Below, one piece after another: positions 1-6,527 of a stretch of 64,000 bases of DNA. The notes beneath the pieces were generated by a model. That model ran no database searches, was not told the DNA's origin, and saw only the letters and a program-made list of their open reading frames with translations. Origin of the DNA: Spirochaetota bacterium (lineage in GTDB: Bacteria; Spirochaetota; UBA4802; UBA5368); contig DATIKU010000058.1 of the NCBI GenBank assembly GCA_035477215.1, positions 184,511 to 248,510 of the forward strand, read 5' to 3'. The position numbers and the translations under genes are program-made. The stretch's first letter is position 1; each line of letters begins with the position of its first letter.

Positions 1-459
1 GCGAAGCTCCGGATCGAACATCTTTACCCCCAGTACGAGCGCGGCGACCGTTCTGCTTGTCTTGGTGCATTCAATGACGAGCACCACCGGAATATTCAGC
101 GCCTTGGTCAGTTCGGCGAAGCTGTGCGTTCCCTGGACATCGTATCCGTCGAAAAGGCCCCTGTTTCCTTCCATGATTGAAAGATCGGCATCACAATTTG
201 TATCAAGGAAAATGCTCCTTGTCGTTTCATCATCCATCAGGAATGTATCGAGATTATGGCAGTTCCGGCCTGCCGAGAGAGATAGCCATGCCGGATCGAT
301 ATAATCAGGACCTTTTTTGAATGGCGCTACGGTATAACCCCTTCGGCGCAGCGCCCTGATCAGACCGATTGTAACGATTGTCTTTCCCATTCCACCGCGC
401 ACTCCCGCGATGGCGATCGCATTTCGCGTTGCAGAATCTTTCATGAGGGCTGTTTTCAT
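1..459 (-). CDS. cbiA: Cobyrinate a,c-diamide synthase family amidase (CbiA/DsrN type), cut by window edge
   Basis: N-terminal 153 residues are visible; the gene runs off the left edge. Family: ATP- and glutamine-dependent amidation of cobyrinate, or of siroheme in the DsrN subgroup. Visible motifs: P-loop-like GVRGGMGKT (residues 19-27), FKKGPDYIDPAW (47-58) and MEGNRGLFDG (about 95-104), all typical of the CbiA/CobB N-terminal domain. The C-terminal glutamine amidotransferase domain lies outside. ATG at 459 was chosen; an in-frame ATG at 444 is an alternative, and neither has a clear Shine-Dalgarno sequence. It lies downstream of dsrC on the same strand. That neighbourhood favours the siroheme-amidating DsrN role over cobalamin synthesis, but this is inference: the sequence alone does not separate the two. 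Confidence 0.85.
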   Translation of the reverse strand, partial: MKTALMKDSATRNAIAIAGVRGGMGKTIVTIGLIRALRRRGYTVAPFKKGPDYIDPAWLSLSAGRNCHNLDTFLMDDETTRSIFLDTNCDADLSIMEGNRGLFDGYDVQGTHSFAELTKALNIPVVLVIECTKTSRTVAALVLGVKMFDPELR

Positions 460-498
460 TGGCGGATTAAATTAACGCGGTTTTCGGGCATATACGGG

Positions 499-535
499 AA
501 AGGCCAGATCGTTCTGTACGACCTGGCCTTTTTTT
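499..535 (+). terminator. Hairpin with T-tract between dsrC and cbiA/dsrN
   Basis: Perfect 9-bp stem AAAGGCCAG / CTGGCCTTT around a 15-nt loop, followed on the plus strand by a run of T. On the minus strand, which carries both flanking genes, the T-run is only three long. It may therefore act as a partial terminator or stabiliser after dsrC. It could also end transcription entering from the left. Confidence 0.6.
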
Positions 536-563
536 CGGACCGGCATAATCAATTGCAACGTTG

Positions 564-881
564 TCACACACAGCCGGTCGGCTTTGGCAGTCCGGCCCAT
601 TTACATGCCGAGTTCGCGGGCCCCTGTGGGAAAAGCTCATACATCTCTTTAAGATTGACGCCCGTCTCCTTGGTGAGCTTTCTTACCATGGGCGCTATGC
701 CATTCTGCTTGAAATAATCTCTCAGATAATTCATAACCTTCCAGTGGGTCTCGCTTAATTCGTTGATTCCCTCCTTCTCCGCCATGCCCCTGGCGACGTC
801 TTCCGTCCATTTATCCGGCTCCTGAAGAAAGCCGTCCTCATCAACGTCATATGAATTCCCATGCAAATTGATGCTCGCCAT
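564..881 (-). CDS. dsrC: DsrC, sulfur-carrier substrate of dissimilatory sulfite reductase
   Basis: A 105-residue DsrC/TusE-family protein. The C-terminal arm ends CKWAGLPKPTGCV, so both redox cysteines are present: Cys93 and the penultimate Cys104, eleven residues apart. In this family the two-cysteine arm marks true DsrC, which carries sulfur as a trisulfide for DsrAB and the DsrMK membrane complex; TusE keeps only the last cysteine. Start at 881 is fixed by a strong Shine-Dalgarno AAGGAGG. It is followed on the same strand by a CbiA/DsrN-type gene and preceded by a TusA-DUF3343 fusion, so the context is dissimilatory sulfur metabolism. dsrAB is not in the window. Confidence 0.93.
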   Translation of the reverse strand: MASINLHGNSYDVDEDGFLQEPDKWTEDVARGMAEKEGINELSETHWKVMNYLRDYFKQNGIAPMVRKLTKETGVNLKEMYELFPQGPANSACKWAGLPKPTGCV

Positions 882-1037
882 CTTTTATCCTCCTTAATGA
901 AAAATTAATAATCCCCCGCATCCGGCGATCGAAACATCGCCCGATGTACAACCCTCATAAAACATGCTTTCCAAACACAACCATCCTGTTTTATGCGGAC
1001 ACGGGGCCGCTATGACGAGGTTGTAATGTCGTAAATT

Positions 1038-1066
1038 AAACTAGTGTGAACTTCAATAAGTGTCAA
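1038..1066 (-). promoter_or_regulatory. Candidate sigma70 promoter for dsrC
   Basis: On the minus strand a perfect -35 TTGACA (1066-1061) is followed after 17 nt by a weak -10 TAGTTT (1043-1038). It lies about 160 nt upstream of the dsrC start in an AT-rich gap. The -35 and spacing are good and the -10 is poor. The rest of the 882-1191 gap shows no gene. Confidence 0.35.
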
Positions 1067-1191
1067 CTGAATTATCCTCCCTCAAAATATTTTTTACATA
1101 TTATTAGATTTATACACTTTATGAATTACGTTCATAATAAAAACACGATTCATTTTATTCTTGCCGGTTCCATCACGCCCAGATTTCTTCC

Positions 1192-1313
1192 TTAAATGTT
1201 GTTAACCAGCTTTGCGCCAACAATAACCAGTTTTGCCAGGTAAGAATATTTTCCGTCAGGGATTTTTTTAGACCGTCGGGCTTGATAAGCACCAGGGCTG
1301 ATTCCATCGCCAT
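1192..1313 (-). pseudogene. ndk: Nucleoside diphosphate kinase N-terminal remnant, frameshifted
   Basis: Starting at ATG 1313, behind a good AAGGAG ribosome site, the reading begins MAMESALVLIKPDGLKKSL, the unmistakable start of nucleoside diphosphate kinase. Near 1238 the frame breaks. The family sequence resumes in another frame as LAKLVIVGAKLVNNI and hits TAA at 1194-1192. Comparison with the usual 'NILTRLA' suggests about four bases are missing. The catalytic histidine region and everything after it are absent. Only the first ~40 codons remain, so no kinase activity is possible. The retained ribosome site suggests a fairly recent loss. The stretch 1314-1460 upstream shows nothing recognisable. 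Confidence 0.75.
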
Positions 1314-1460
1314 AATCGCTCCTTTGACTGTTAAACGAGCTGCCAGGCGACGCAATTCACCGAAGCGGCGGCGGGAATTTTCGGTCGCGACTACCTTCTG
1401 TCAACCATATCGTAAAAACAAGCGCATCCTTGTTGCAGGCCATAAATAATCCGCATTAAT

Positions 1461-2048
1461 TTATATATCCAATTTCAGTGTTCCAGACTCTTTTTCGATA
1501 ACATAAACATCTTCCGCCGCGAACCTGTTGTCCAACAAGAGCCTGTATGCCTTTTCCGCCTCTTCCCTGCCGCTAAATCCAAGAACGACTCCGCAGTGGG
1601 CCGTAATGTCGGAAGGGACCGGCAATGCGACATGCTTTTTATTACCGTTCTCATCAAGCCATCGATCCGCTCTCAGGCCTTCAGGAATTGACACAAATGT
1701 GATAAGGTATCGAATTCTTTTTACCGGTATTATCCCGAGAATGATTTTAATAAAATGCAGTTTAATCCCCAGCAGTATGAACGCCATGGTGGCCTTTATG
1801 CCTTCTTTCTTGAAACCGGCACCCTTCCCTATTACCGCAGTGTGAAAGTTTTTCTCGAGTTTATAATCGATGAAAGCGTTCCCGGTTTCAGCGCACCATG
1901 CTTCCAGTTCCTTCCTGAAACCTGCGTCGTCGAAAACCACCGTCACGGTGTCTCCTTCGGCCAGATGGTGCATTTTTCTCGAGACCATCGCAATCGGAAT
2001 GGGACATGAATACCCCCGGGTATCGACCAGCTTTTCCAGGATTTGCAT
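1461..2048 (-). CDS. TusA-like sulfur-carrier domain fused to a DUF3343 (Se/S carrier-like) domain
   Basis: 195 residues. Residues 4-75 are a TusA/YeeD/SirA domain with the CPxP motif RGYSCPIP (Cys15), the persulfide-carrying cysteine of the family. Residues about 112-185 match DUF3343, with the PVPSDITAHCGVVLGF segment holding a conserved Cys152. Between them (about 87-108) is a hydrophobic stretch that could be a membrane-associated or buried linker. Start at 2048 follows an AAGGGGG ribosome site. TusA proteins relay sulfur, often to DsrE/DsrC, and DUF3343 proteins are suspected Se/S carriers. Being next to dsrC, this is plausibly a two-cysteine sulfur relay. The substrate is not known. Confidence 0.8.
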   Translation of the reverse strand: MQILEKLVDTRGYSCPIPIAMVSRKMHHLAEGDTVTVVFDDAGFRKELEAWCAETGNAFIDYKLEKNFHTAVIGKGAGFKKEGIKATMAFILLGIKLHFIKIILGIIPVKRIRYLITFVSIPEGLRADRWLDENGNKKHVALPVPSDITAHCGVVLGFSGREEAEKAYRLLLDNRFAAEDVYVIEKESGTLKLDI

Positions 2049-2130
2049 TTCTCATCCCCCTTAAATTTAAATTATGCATATCTTTGTGCAACGCAATTAG
2101 TTTCCAACTCTACGATATCACATGCCTGTG

Positions 2131-2166
2131 CTTTCATGTAAAGATTTCTTTGCCTTAATTTATAAT
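2131..2166 (+). promoter_or_regulatory. Candidate promoter and PHO-box-like half site for pstS
   Basis: A perfect -10 TATAAT lies at 2161-2166, 99 nt before the pstS start. There is no good -35. Instead CTTTCAT (2131-2137), one half of an enterobacterial PHO box, sits at about the distance a PHO box takes from the -10 in Pho-activated promoters. The second half site is poor. Confidence 0.35.
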
Positions 2167-2265
2167 GTTTTTAAGGAATATTCATCGATTCTTCACCGAA
2201 CAGGGACTTATTTCCACTTGCGTAGACGCATTGAACACAATTTTAATCAGGAGGCTCGCATCAAC

Positions 2266-3102
2266 ATGAGGCCAAAATCATTCTCAAAAATACTTGTTGC
2301 CGCTATGGTAATTGCGGCGGGCTGCTTCTTCAGCACCGCTTATTCGCAGCAGGCAGGCAAAATCGTTATTAAAGGTTCCACCACCGTTCTTCCCATCACC
2401 CTCAAAATAATAGAAGCCTATAAGAAGATCGCGCCGAATGTCGCAATCTCGGTCGATGGAAGCGGTTCCGGAAACGGCATCAAGGCGTTGCTTGAGGGAA
2501 GCTGCGACATCGCAAATACTTCCAGGGCGCTGAAAAAGGAAGAGCTCGAAAAAGCAGTTGCATTCAAAGGCAGTATCAAGGAAGTGATAGTCGCCTACGA
2601 CATGATCGTTCCCATAGTGCACCCATCCAATAAAGTCAAGAATCTCACCAAGAACCAGCTCAAGGGAATTTATGATGGTTCCATCAAAGACTGGAGCGAA
2701 ATCGGCGGAGACAGGGGCAGGATCGTCGTTATCAGCCGCGATACCAGCTCGGGTACTTACGAGTACTGGCATGAGGACGTAATGAAGAAATCCGAAGTAC
2801 GCAAGGACGCCCTTCTTCAGGCCTCGAGCGGCGCGGTTGTAAGCGCCGTCGCCAATAATCGTAGAGCGGTCGCATACGTCGGTTTTGGATATCTCAACAA
2901 CCGGGTCCACGCGGTTCATGTAAATGGGGTGGAGCCCACTCTTGATAACGGCAAAACCGGGAAATACCCGATTTCGCGTGCGCTGTACAACTACATCAAC
3001 GAGAAGAATCTCTCCAAAGAAACAAAGGCTTTTATAGACTTCATTATCAGCAAGGATGGGCAGAAGCTCGTCAGGGATGCCGGCTTTATTCCGGTACGCT
3101 GA
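2266..3102 (+). CDS. pstS: Phosphate ABC transporter substrate-binding protein PstS
   Basis: 278 residues, secreted, delivers phosphate to PstCAB. Phosphate-binding signatures are visible: IKGSTTVLPIT near the mature N-terminus, VDGSGSGNGIKALLEGSCDI, and SRDTSSGTYEYW. The export signal is clear: basic start, hydrophobic core, then either type I cleavage after TAYS or, with the relaxed spirochaete lipobox, lipidation at the cysteine in AAGC. ATG 2266 was chosen over a further upstream start because it begins this signal and follows AGGAGG (spacing somewhat long, 11 nt). It is isolated from pstB (27.9 kb) and pstCA (32-33 kb) and probably forms its own unit, ended by the hairpin after it. Confidence 0.9.
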   Translation: MRPKSFSKILVAAMVIAAGCFFSTAYSQQAGKIVIKGSTTVLPITLKIIEAYKKIAPNVAISVDGSGSGNGIKALLEGSCDIANTSRALKKEELEKAVAFKGSIKEVIVAYDMIVPIVHPSNKVKNLTKNQLKGIYDGSIKDWSEIGGDRGRIVVISRDTSSGTYEYWHEDVMKKSEVRKDALLQASSGAVVSAVANNRRAVAYVGFGYLNNRVHAVHVNGVEPTLDNGKTGKYPISRALYNYINEKNLSKETKAFIDFIISKDGQKLVRDAGFIPVR

Positions 3103-3118
3103 CGGCTTCCGCCTGTTC

Positions 3119-3153
3119 CCCGCCGCAAAGCCGATATGCGGCTTCGCGGCGGG
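3119..3153 (+). terminator. Long GC hairpin after pstS
   Basis: A 15-bp stem with one mismatch around a 5-nt loop, CCGCCGCAAAGCCG pairing with CGGCTTCGCGGCGG, starts 16 nt after the pstS stop. There is no T-tract. It is likely a transcript 3' end or stabiliser. Confidence 0.5.
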
Positions 3154-3265
3154 CCCAAAACGGCTTTCGATTCCTTGACTTATTATCAGGCCGGGTGCAT
3201 TATGTCCCCATCAGGGATACTGGATGCCATTCGGCCGTTCGCGACGTCACACCGGAGATTACATA

Positions 3266-3664
3266 ATGACAAACCATCTTCATCACGTACATATATTCGC
3301 CTCGGATATTGCGGCGTCCATCAAATATTATAAAGAGTTTTTTAAAGGAAAAGTGATTATGGATATGGATATCGCCGGCACCCGCAATGTTTTCATGCAG
3401 ATCGGCAACGGCCGCATTCATTTATACGACAGACCGCCACACGAAGGCAAAGGGGGGGCGATCCACCATATCGGTATTCAAACGGACGACCTGGAAGGGC
3501 TGGTAAACCGGATGAAAGCCCGGGGAGTCGATTTTAAAAAGGATATTACCGATTTCGGTTTCTGGAAATACATCATGACCATGGGGCCCGATACCGTGCT
3601 GATCGAGATATTCGAAGTGGACAAAGCGAAGGCACCCTCCGAATACGAGCATTATTTCGAATAG
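3266..3664 (+). CDS. VOC/glyoxalase superfamily protein
   Basis: 132 residues with the two beta-alpha-beta-beta-beta modules of the vicinal oxygen chelate fold: HHVHIFASDIAASIKYYKEFF at the start, AIHHIGIQTDDLEGLVNRM in the second module, and an acidic ligand-like strand VLIEIFEV near the end. Histidines and the late glutamate are placed like VOC metal ligands. The reaction cannot be assigned: lactoylglutathione lyase, epimerase and dioxygenase members share this fold. ATG 3266 follows CGGAG with 8-nt spacing and starts at the first beta strand. It is a single gene facing the nitroreductase gene. Confidence 0.8.
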   Translation: MTNHLHHVHIFASDIAASIKYYKEFFKGKVIMDMDIAGTRNVFMQIGNGRIHLYDRPPHEGKGGAIHHIGIQTDDLEGLVNRMKARGVDFKKDITDFGFWKYIMTMGPDTVLIEIFEVDKAKAPSEYEHYFE

Positions 3665-3673
3665 AGCTTCCTG

Positions 3674-4534
3674 CTATTCCTGAGTCCAGCTTGCGATATA
3701 TTCCGTTTTTTCCGGCACATTCTTCAATACCGGATCGCTGACACTCCAGCGCCCGGGCGTCCCGTTCTCGCTGGAGCACAGTTGGAAATGGCACATCGCG
3801 ATACCCATGTCGATCCGCTGCAGGTCGACCGCCCGTATCAACTTGTCGTACCCGCGCGACCTCGTCATGTAAAAATGCACCGCCCCCGAAGTATCGTCGA
3901 GTACGAGCCGCCATGGTTGTAAATTCGAGGCCGATGGCGCTCTTTGGACCGATTCAAGCGCCGGGGCGTGGTCATTTCCGGATAAATCGACTATTGGTTG
4001 GTTGAAATCGTACATGAAGAACAGCTCCCCGGCAGCTTTGCGTCTTTTCGATCCCGCCGACCACCTTATAATCGAATCAGTGAGGGCCCGCCTCGCCGCC
4101 GGATAGCCCACGGGGCTTATGGCCGGAACCGTTTCGGTAGACCGCGCCTCCACCAACCTCGCGTAATCGGTCCGATTGAATGTCCCTCCGAGCCAGCATG
4201 TGGCAAGACCCAGGTCAGTCGCACCGAGAATTATCGCCTCCATAAGAAATCCGAAATCCTCCATGGAGCGCGGGGTGTTTGCGATCGCACCGACAATGAA
4301 CCAGCGCGCGCCGCGAATGACTCCGTATGTACCTGGCCGTCGTGTCGCGGCGCCGTCTTTACCCTTCATTTCAACGAGACGGAACCTCGCCGAGCCCGCA
4401 AACGGCGGCACCGGCAGCGAATCGAGTATAACAACAAGAGCACGCAGTTTTTCATCGGGGATCGGTTCGCCCGAAAACGTCCTGCACGAGGATCTGACGG
4501 CAACCAGTTCCTGTACCGATCGGTTAAATTTCAT
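3674..4534 (-). CDS. Nitroreductase-family flavoprotein (TM1586-like)
   Basis: 286 residues. The N-terminus VQELVAVRSSCRTFSGEPI is the FMN-binding RRS-R-F motif region of nitroreductases. A second, degenerate half contains RAPSASNLQPWRLVL, the SNxQPW motif seen in tandem-type TM1586-like proteins. The family transfers hydride from NAD(P)H via FMN. The physiological substrate is unknown. It follows the ParB-like gene by 24 nt and may be co-transcribed with it. No clear ribosome site precedes ATG 4534, so the start is tentative. No signal peptide is seen, so it is cytoplasmic. Confidence 0.8.
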   Translation of the reverse strand: MKFNRSVQELVAVRSSCRTFSGEPIPDEKLRALVVILDSLPVPPFAGSARFRLVEMKGKDGAATRRPGTYGVIRGARWFIVGAIANTPRSMEDFGFLMEAIILGATDLGLATCWLGGTFNRTDYARLVEARSTETVPAISPVGYPAARRALTDSIIRWSAGSKRRKAAGELFFMYDFNQPIVDLSGNDHAPALESVQRAPSASNLQPWRLVLDDTSGAVHFYMTRSRGYDKLIRAVDLQRIDMGIAMCHFQLCSSENGTPGRWSVSDPVLKNVPEKTEYIASWTQE

Positions 4535-4558
4535 TTGACGGGTGGCGCCATGGCGCGA

Positions 4559-4954
4559 TCAGGATTTTTTAAATAATGAAATTATGGCGTTAAACCAGCC
4601 GCGCAGTATGTACCGTAGTTTCCTCCAACCACTGGCGGTAAGTTCTTCCCGTCGGTACGCTACGCGATCCATTTCATCGCCGGTAAAACTTTTCCTGTTT
4701 ATGTTCTCCTCGGTTTCGATCTCGAATTTGTGCAGTTTGGTCCGCGCGTTGACCAGATGGCAGTCGATCTCACGCCAGCCGAGCTCCCTCGCTGCGTGCA
4801 GTCGACGGTATCCGGCAAGCAGCTCGTAATTCTGTGTCAGGGTTATGGGGTTTATCAGACCATGCTGGCGCATGGATTCCTTCAGATCGTGCATATTGCC
4901 GAGGTCCGCGCGCATGCGCCGCTTAACTTTTATTTTCTCTATGGCTATTTTCAC
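4559..4954 (-). CDS. Stand-alone ParB/sulfiredoxin-like nuclease-fold protein
   Basis: 131 residues, GTG start at 4954 behind GGAGAGGA. Residues 5-95 match the ParB N-terminal domain: KESMRQHGLINPITL, then LLAGYRRLHAARELGW (the GxRR box) and EIETEENINRKSFT. The helix-turn-helix and dimer domains of chromosome-partitioning ParB are absent. The C-terminus (about 108-131) is instead an aromatic and basic hydrophobic tail ending WFNAIISLFKKS, possibly membrane- or partner-binding. ParB-fold proteins may hydrolyse CTP; whether this one does is unknown. It is not a parABS locus, since no parA or parS is beside it. Confidence 0.75.
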   Translation of the reverse strand: MKIAIEKIKVKRRMRADLGNMHDLKESMRQHGLINPITLTQNYELLAGYRRLHAARELGWREIDCHLVNARTKLHKFEIETEENINRKSFTGDEMDRVAYRREELTASGWRKLRYILRGWFNAIISLFKKS

Positions 4955-5148
4955 TATATCCTCTCCGGCAGATCAAAACTCAGGAATATCCGCCCACAGA
5001 CGGCTCCACGCTCATTACGATCTCCCCGGCGCCGTCAAAAGTCAACATCAAAACGATCGGCCCCACAGTGTATCTCAGGTTTTTTGGTTGACGTTTATAC
5101 ACACCGAAGCGGCAATCAAGTATATCTTGAATTCAAGGGGGAGCGACC

Positions 5149-5355
5149 ATGGATCATGTATACAGAGTGATAGAGCTCATCGGAACGAGTACAAAATCCT
5201 GGGAAGACGCCGCTAAAAACGCCGTCGAAAGTCATGCGAAAACCTTGCGCGATCTGAGAATCGCCGAGGTTCGCCAGCTCGACATGAAAGTCGAGGAAGG
5301 AAAGGTCGTTTTATATCGCGCGAAGGTGAGTGTATCTTTCAAGTATAACCAGTAG
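5149..5355 (+). CDS. Dodecin, flavin-storage protein
   Basis: 68 residues, full family length. It shows the dodecin pattern VYRVIELIGTSTKSWEDAAKNAV, with an Asp after the flavin-stacking Trp, then AKVSVSFKYN at the end. Dodecins assemble into 12-mers that bind flavin pairs and buffer free flavin. Start at 5149 follows AAGGGGGAG. It is transcribed alone: a GGCCGC hairpin begins at the stop codon (5355-5372) and a strong terminator follows at 5443-5468. Confidence 0.93.
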   Translation: MDHVYRVIELIGTSTKSWEDAAKNAVESHAKTLRDLRIAEVRQLDMKVEEGKVVLYRAKVSVSFKYNQ

Positions 5356-5442
5356 GCCGCTGTTAAGCGGCCATGCCACCGCTTTAAAGAATCCTCATTC
5401 TTTCATTCTATAAAGGGCATCCGTTGTTATAATATTTTAACG

Positions 5443-5468
5443 AGCATACATAAAAAGTATGCTTTTTT
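5443..5468 (+). terminator. Rho-independent terminator downstream of dodecin
   Basis: Perfect 7-bp stem AGCATAC / GTATGCT, 7-nt A-rich loop, then six T. It ends one base before the -35 of the sahR promoter, so it insulates sahR-ahcY from dodecin transcription. Confidence 0.8.
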
Positions 5469-5469
5469 A

Positions 5470-5498
5470 TTGACAATATCACAATATCTATATATATT
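5470..5498 (+). promoter_or_regulatory. Sigma70 promoter of sahR, probably leaderless
   Basis: TTGACA (5470-5475), 17-nt spacer, TATATT (5493-5498). Predicted initiation is at about 5505, only some 5 nt before the sahR ATG at 5510, and no ribosome site exists. The mRNA would be leaderless or nearly so. Confidence 0.75.
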
Positions 5499-5511
5499 GA
5501 TATTGTGATAT
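5476..5511 (+). promoter_or_regulatory. Palindromic operator, probable SahR binding site
   Basis: Perfect inverted repeat ATATCACAATATC (5476-5488) and GATATTGTGATAT (5499-5511) with a 10-nt AT spacer. It covers the space between -35 and -10 and reaches the start codon, so a bound repressor would block RNA polymerase. The paired ATATC/GATAT arms resemble SahR operators described for Desulfovibrionales, in which S-adenosylhomocysteine relieves repression. Confidence 0.75.
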
Positions 5512-6421
5512 GAAAGCCCTGCACTATTTTAAAGCGTTGTCGGACCAAACGCGCATTCGTCTTGTTAAGCTGCTCGAGTATAAAGAGCTCAGCGTTAACG
5601 AGGTCATGGCCGTCCTTGGCATGGGTCAGTCGCGAGTTTCGCGGCATCTCAAAATACTAACCGATTCGGGATTGTTGAAATTTAGGAGGGACGGACTTTG
5701 GGTCTTCTATTCCACCATTAACGGGGGCGATGGGCGGACACTCATGGATTCGCTCGGTTTTCTTTTCGATGATGCGGTCTTCGCAAATGACAGAAAGATC
5801 GCGGACGATGTCGCCGCTCAAAGGGTTAGGGAAACCCGAAATTTTTTCGATTCCATCGCGGGAGAATGGGACAAAATAAGGAGTGATCTTCTTGATGGCT
5901 TCGATTCGTCCCTGTTTATAACCACGAGCAACAATCGCTATAAAACATCGTTGGACCTCGGGTGCGGAACCGGAGACTTTTTATCTCAACTGCTTTCGAT
6001 TTCCGACAGGGTAATCGGCATCGATAACTCCCCCGTCATGCTCGAAATAGCCAGAAAGCGCTTTGAGGGTGCGACCGGGAAAATTGACCTCAGGCTCGGC
6101 GAACTCGAACATCTGCCCCTGCCCGACCGCGAAGCCGATTTCGCCCTGCTCAACATGGTGATGCATCACCTCGCCTCTCCACTTGATTGCTTTATGGAAG
6201 CCAATCGCGTCTTGACCGCGGGCGGCATTTTAAAAATAATCGAGTTCGACAAGCACACCGACGAGCGGCTTCGTATCGAATATGGAGACCGTCATCTCGG
6301 CTTCAGCGAGGACGAGGTACTGCGCTATCTCGAAATGTCCTCCTTTACCCGTGTCTCGTCAGAAAGCCTTTCACTTAAAAACGGACTGGTGGTTCGTGTT
6401 TATACGTCTATTGCGGCTTGA
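5510..6421 (+). CDS. sahR: SahR-type ArsR repressor fused to a SAM-methyltransferase-fold domain
   Basis: 303 residues. Residues 1-90 are an ArsR winged helix (FKALSDQTRIRLVKLL start, recognition helix around QSRVSRHLKIL at 40-50). Residues about 110-300 are a class I methyltransferase fold with motif I LDLGCGTGDFL at 148-158 and a typical IGIDNSP acidic loop. It lies directly upstream of ahcY on the same strand. The arrangement matches SahR, a regulator that senses S-adenosylhomocysteine and controls its recycling. The methyltransferase domain is then likely the sensor, although catalysis is not excluded. Translation starts at the first codon inside the operator, without a ribosome site. Confidence 0.85.
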   Translation: MKALHYFKALSDQTRIRLVKLLEYKELSVNEVMAVLGMGQSRVSRHLKILTDSGLLKFRRDGLWVFYSTINGGDGRTLMDSLGFLFDDAVFANDRKIADDVAAQRVRETRNFFDSIAGEWDKIRSDLLDGFDSSLFITTSNNRYKTSLDLGCGTGDFLSQLLSISDRVIGIDNSPVMLEIARKRFEGATGKIDLRLGELEHLPLPDREADFALLNMVMHHLASPLDCFMEANRVLTAGGILKIIEFDKHTDERLRIEYGDRHLGFSEDEVLRYLEMSSFTRVSSESLSLKNGLVVRVYTSIAA

Positions 6422-6527
6422 TTCTCGTGATAGATTCCGCTTATCATATTCGTAAAAGGTTAACACTATTTCCAGAATCTGGAAACCAGTATCTGATTCA
6501 ATATTACATTCAACCGGAGGAAGATTT

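Noticed and set aside
4559..4954. Chromosome-partition parB and an origin region
   Set aside because: Only the N-terminal fold is present; there is no parA, no parS palindrome, and no DnaA boxes were noticed nearby.
6422..6527. Second SahR operator or SAH riboswitch directly upstream of ahcY
   Set aside because: The gap contains only a short unrelated inverted repeat (TTTCCAG/CTGGAAA); neither the ATATCACAATATC arms nor a riboswitch core is present.
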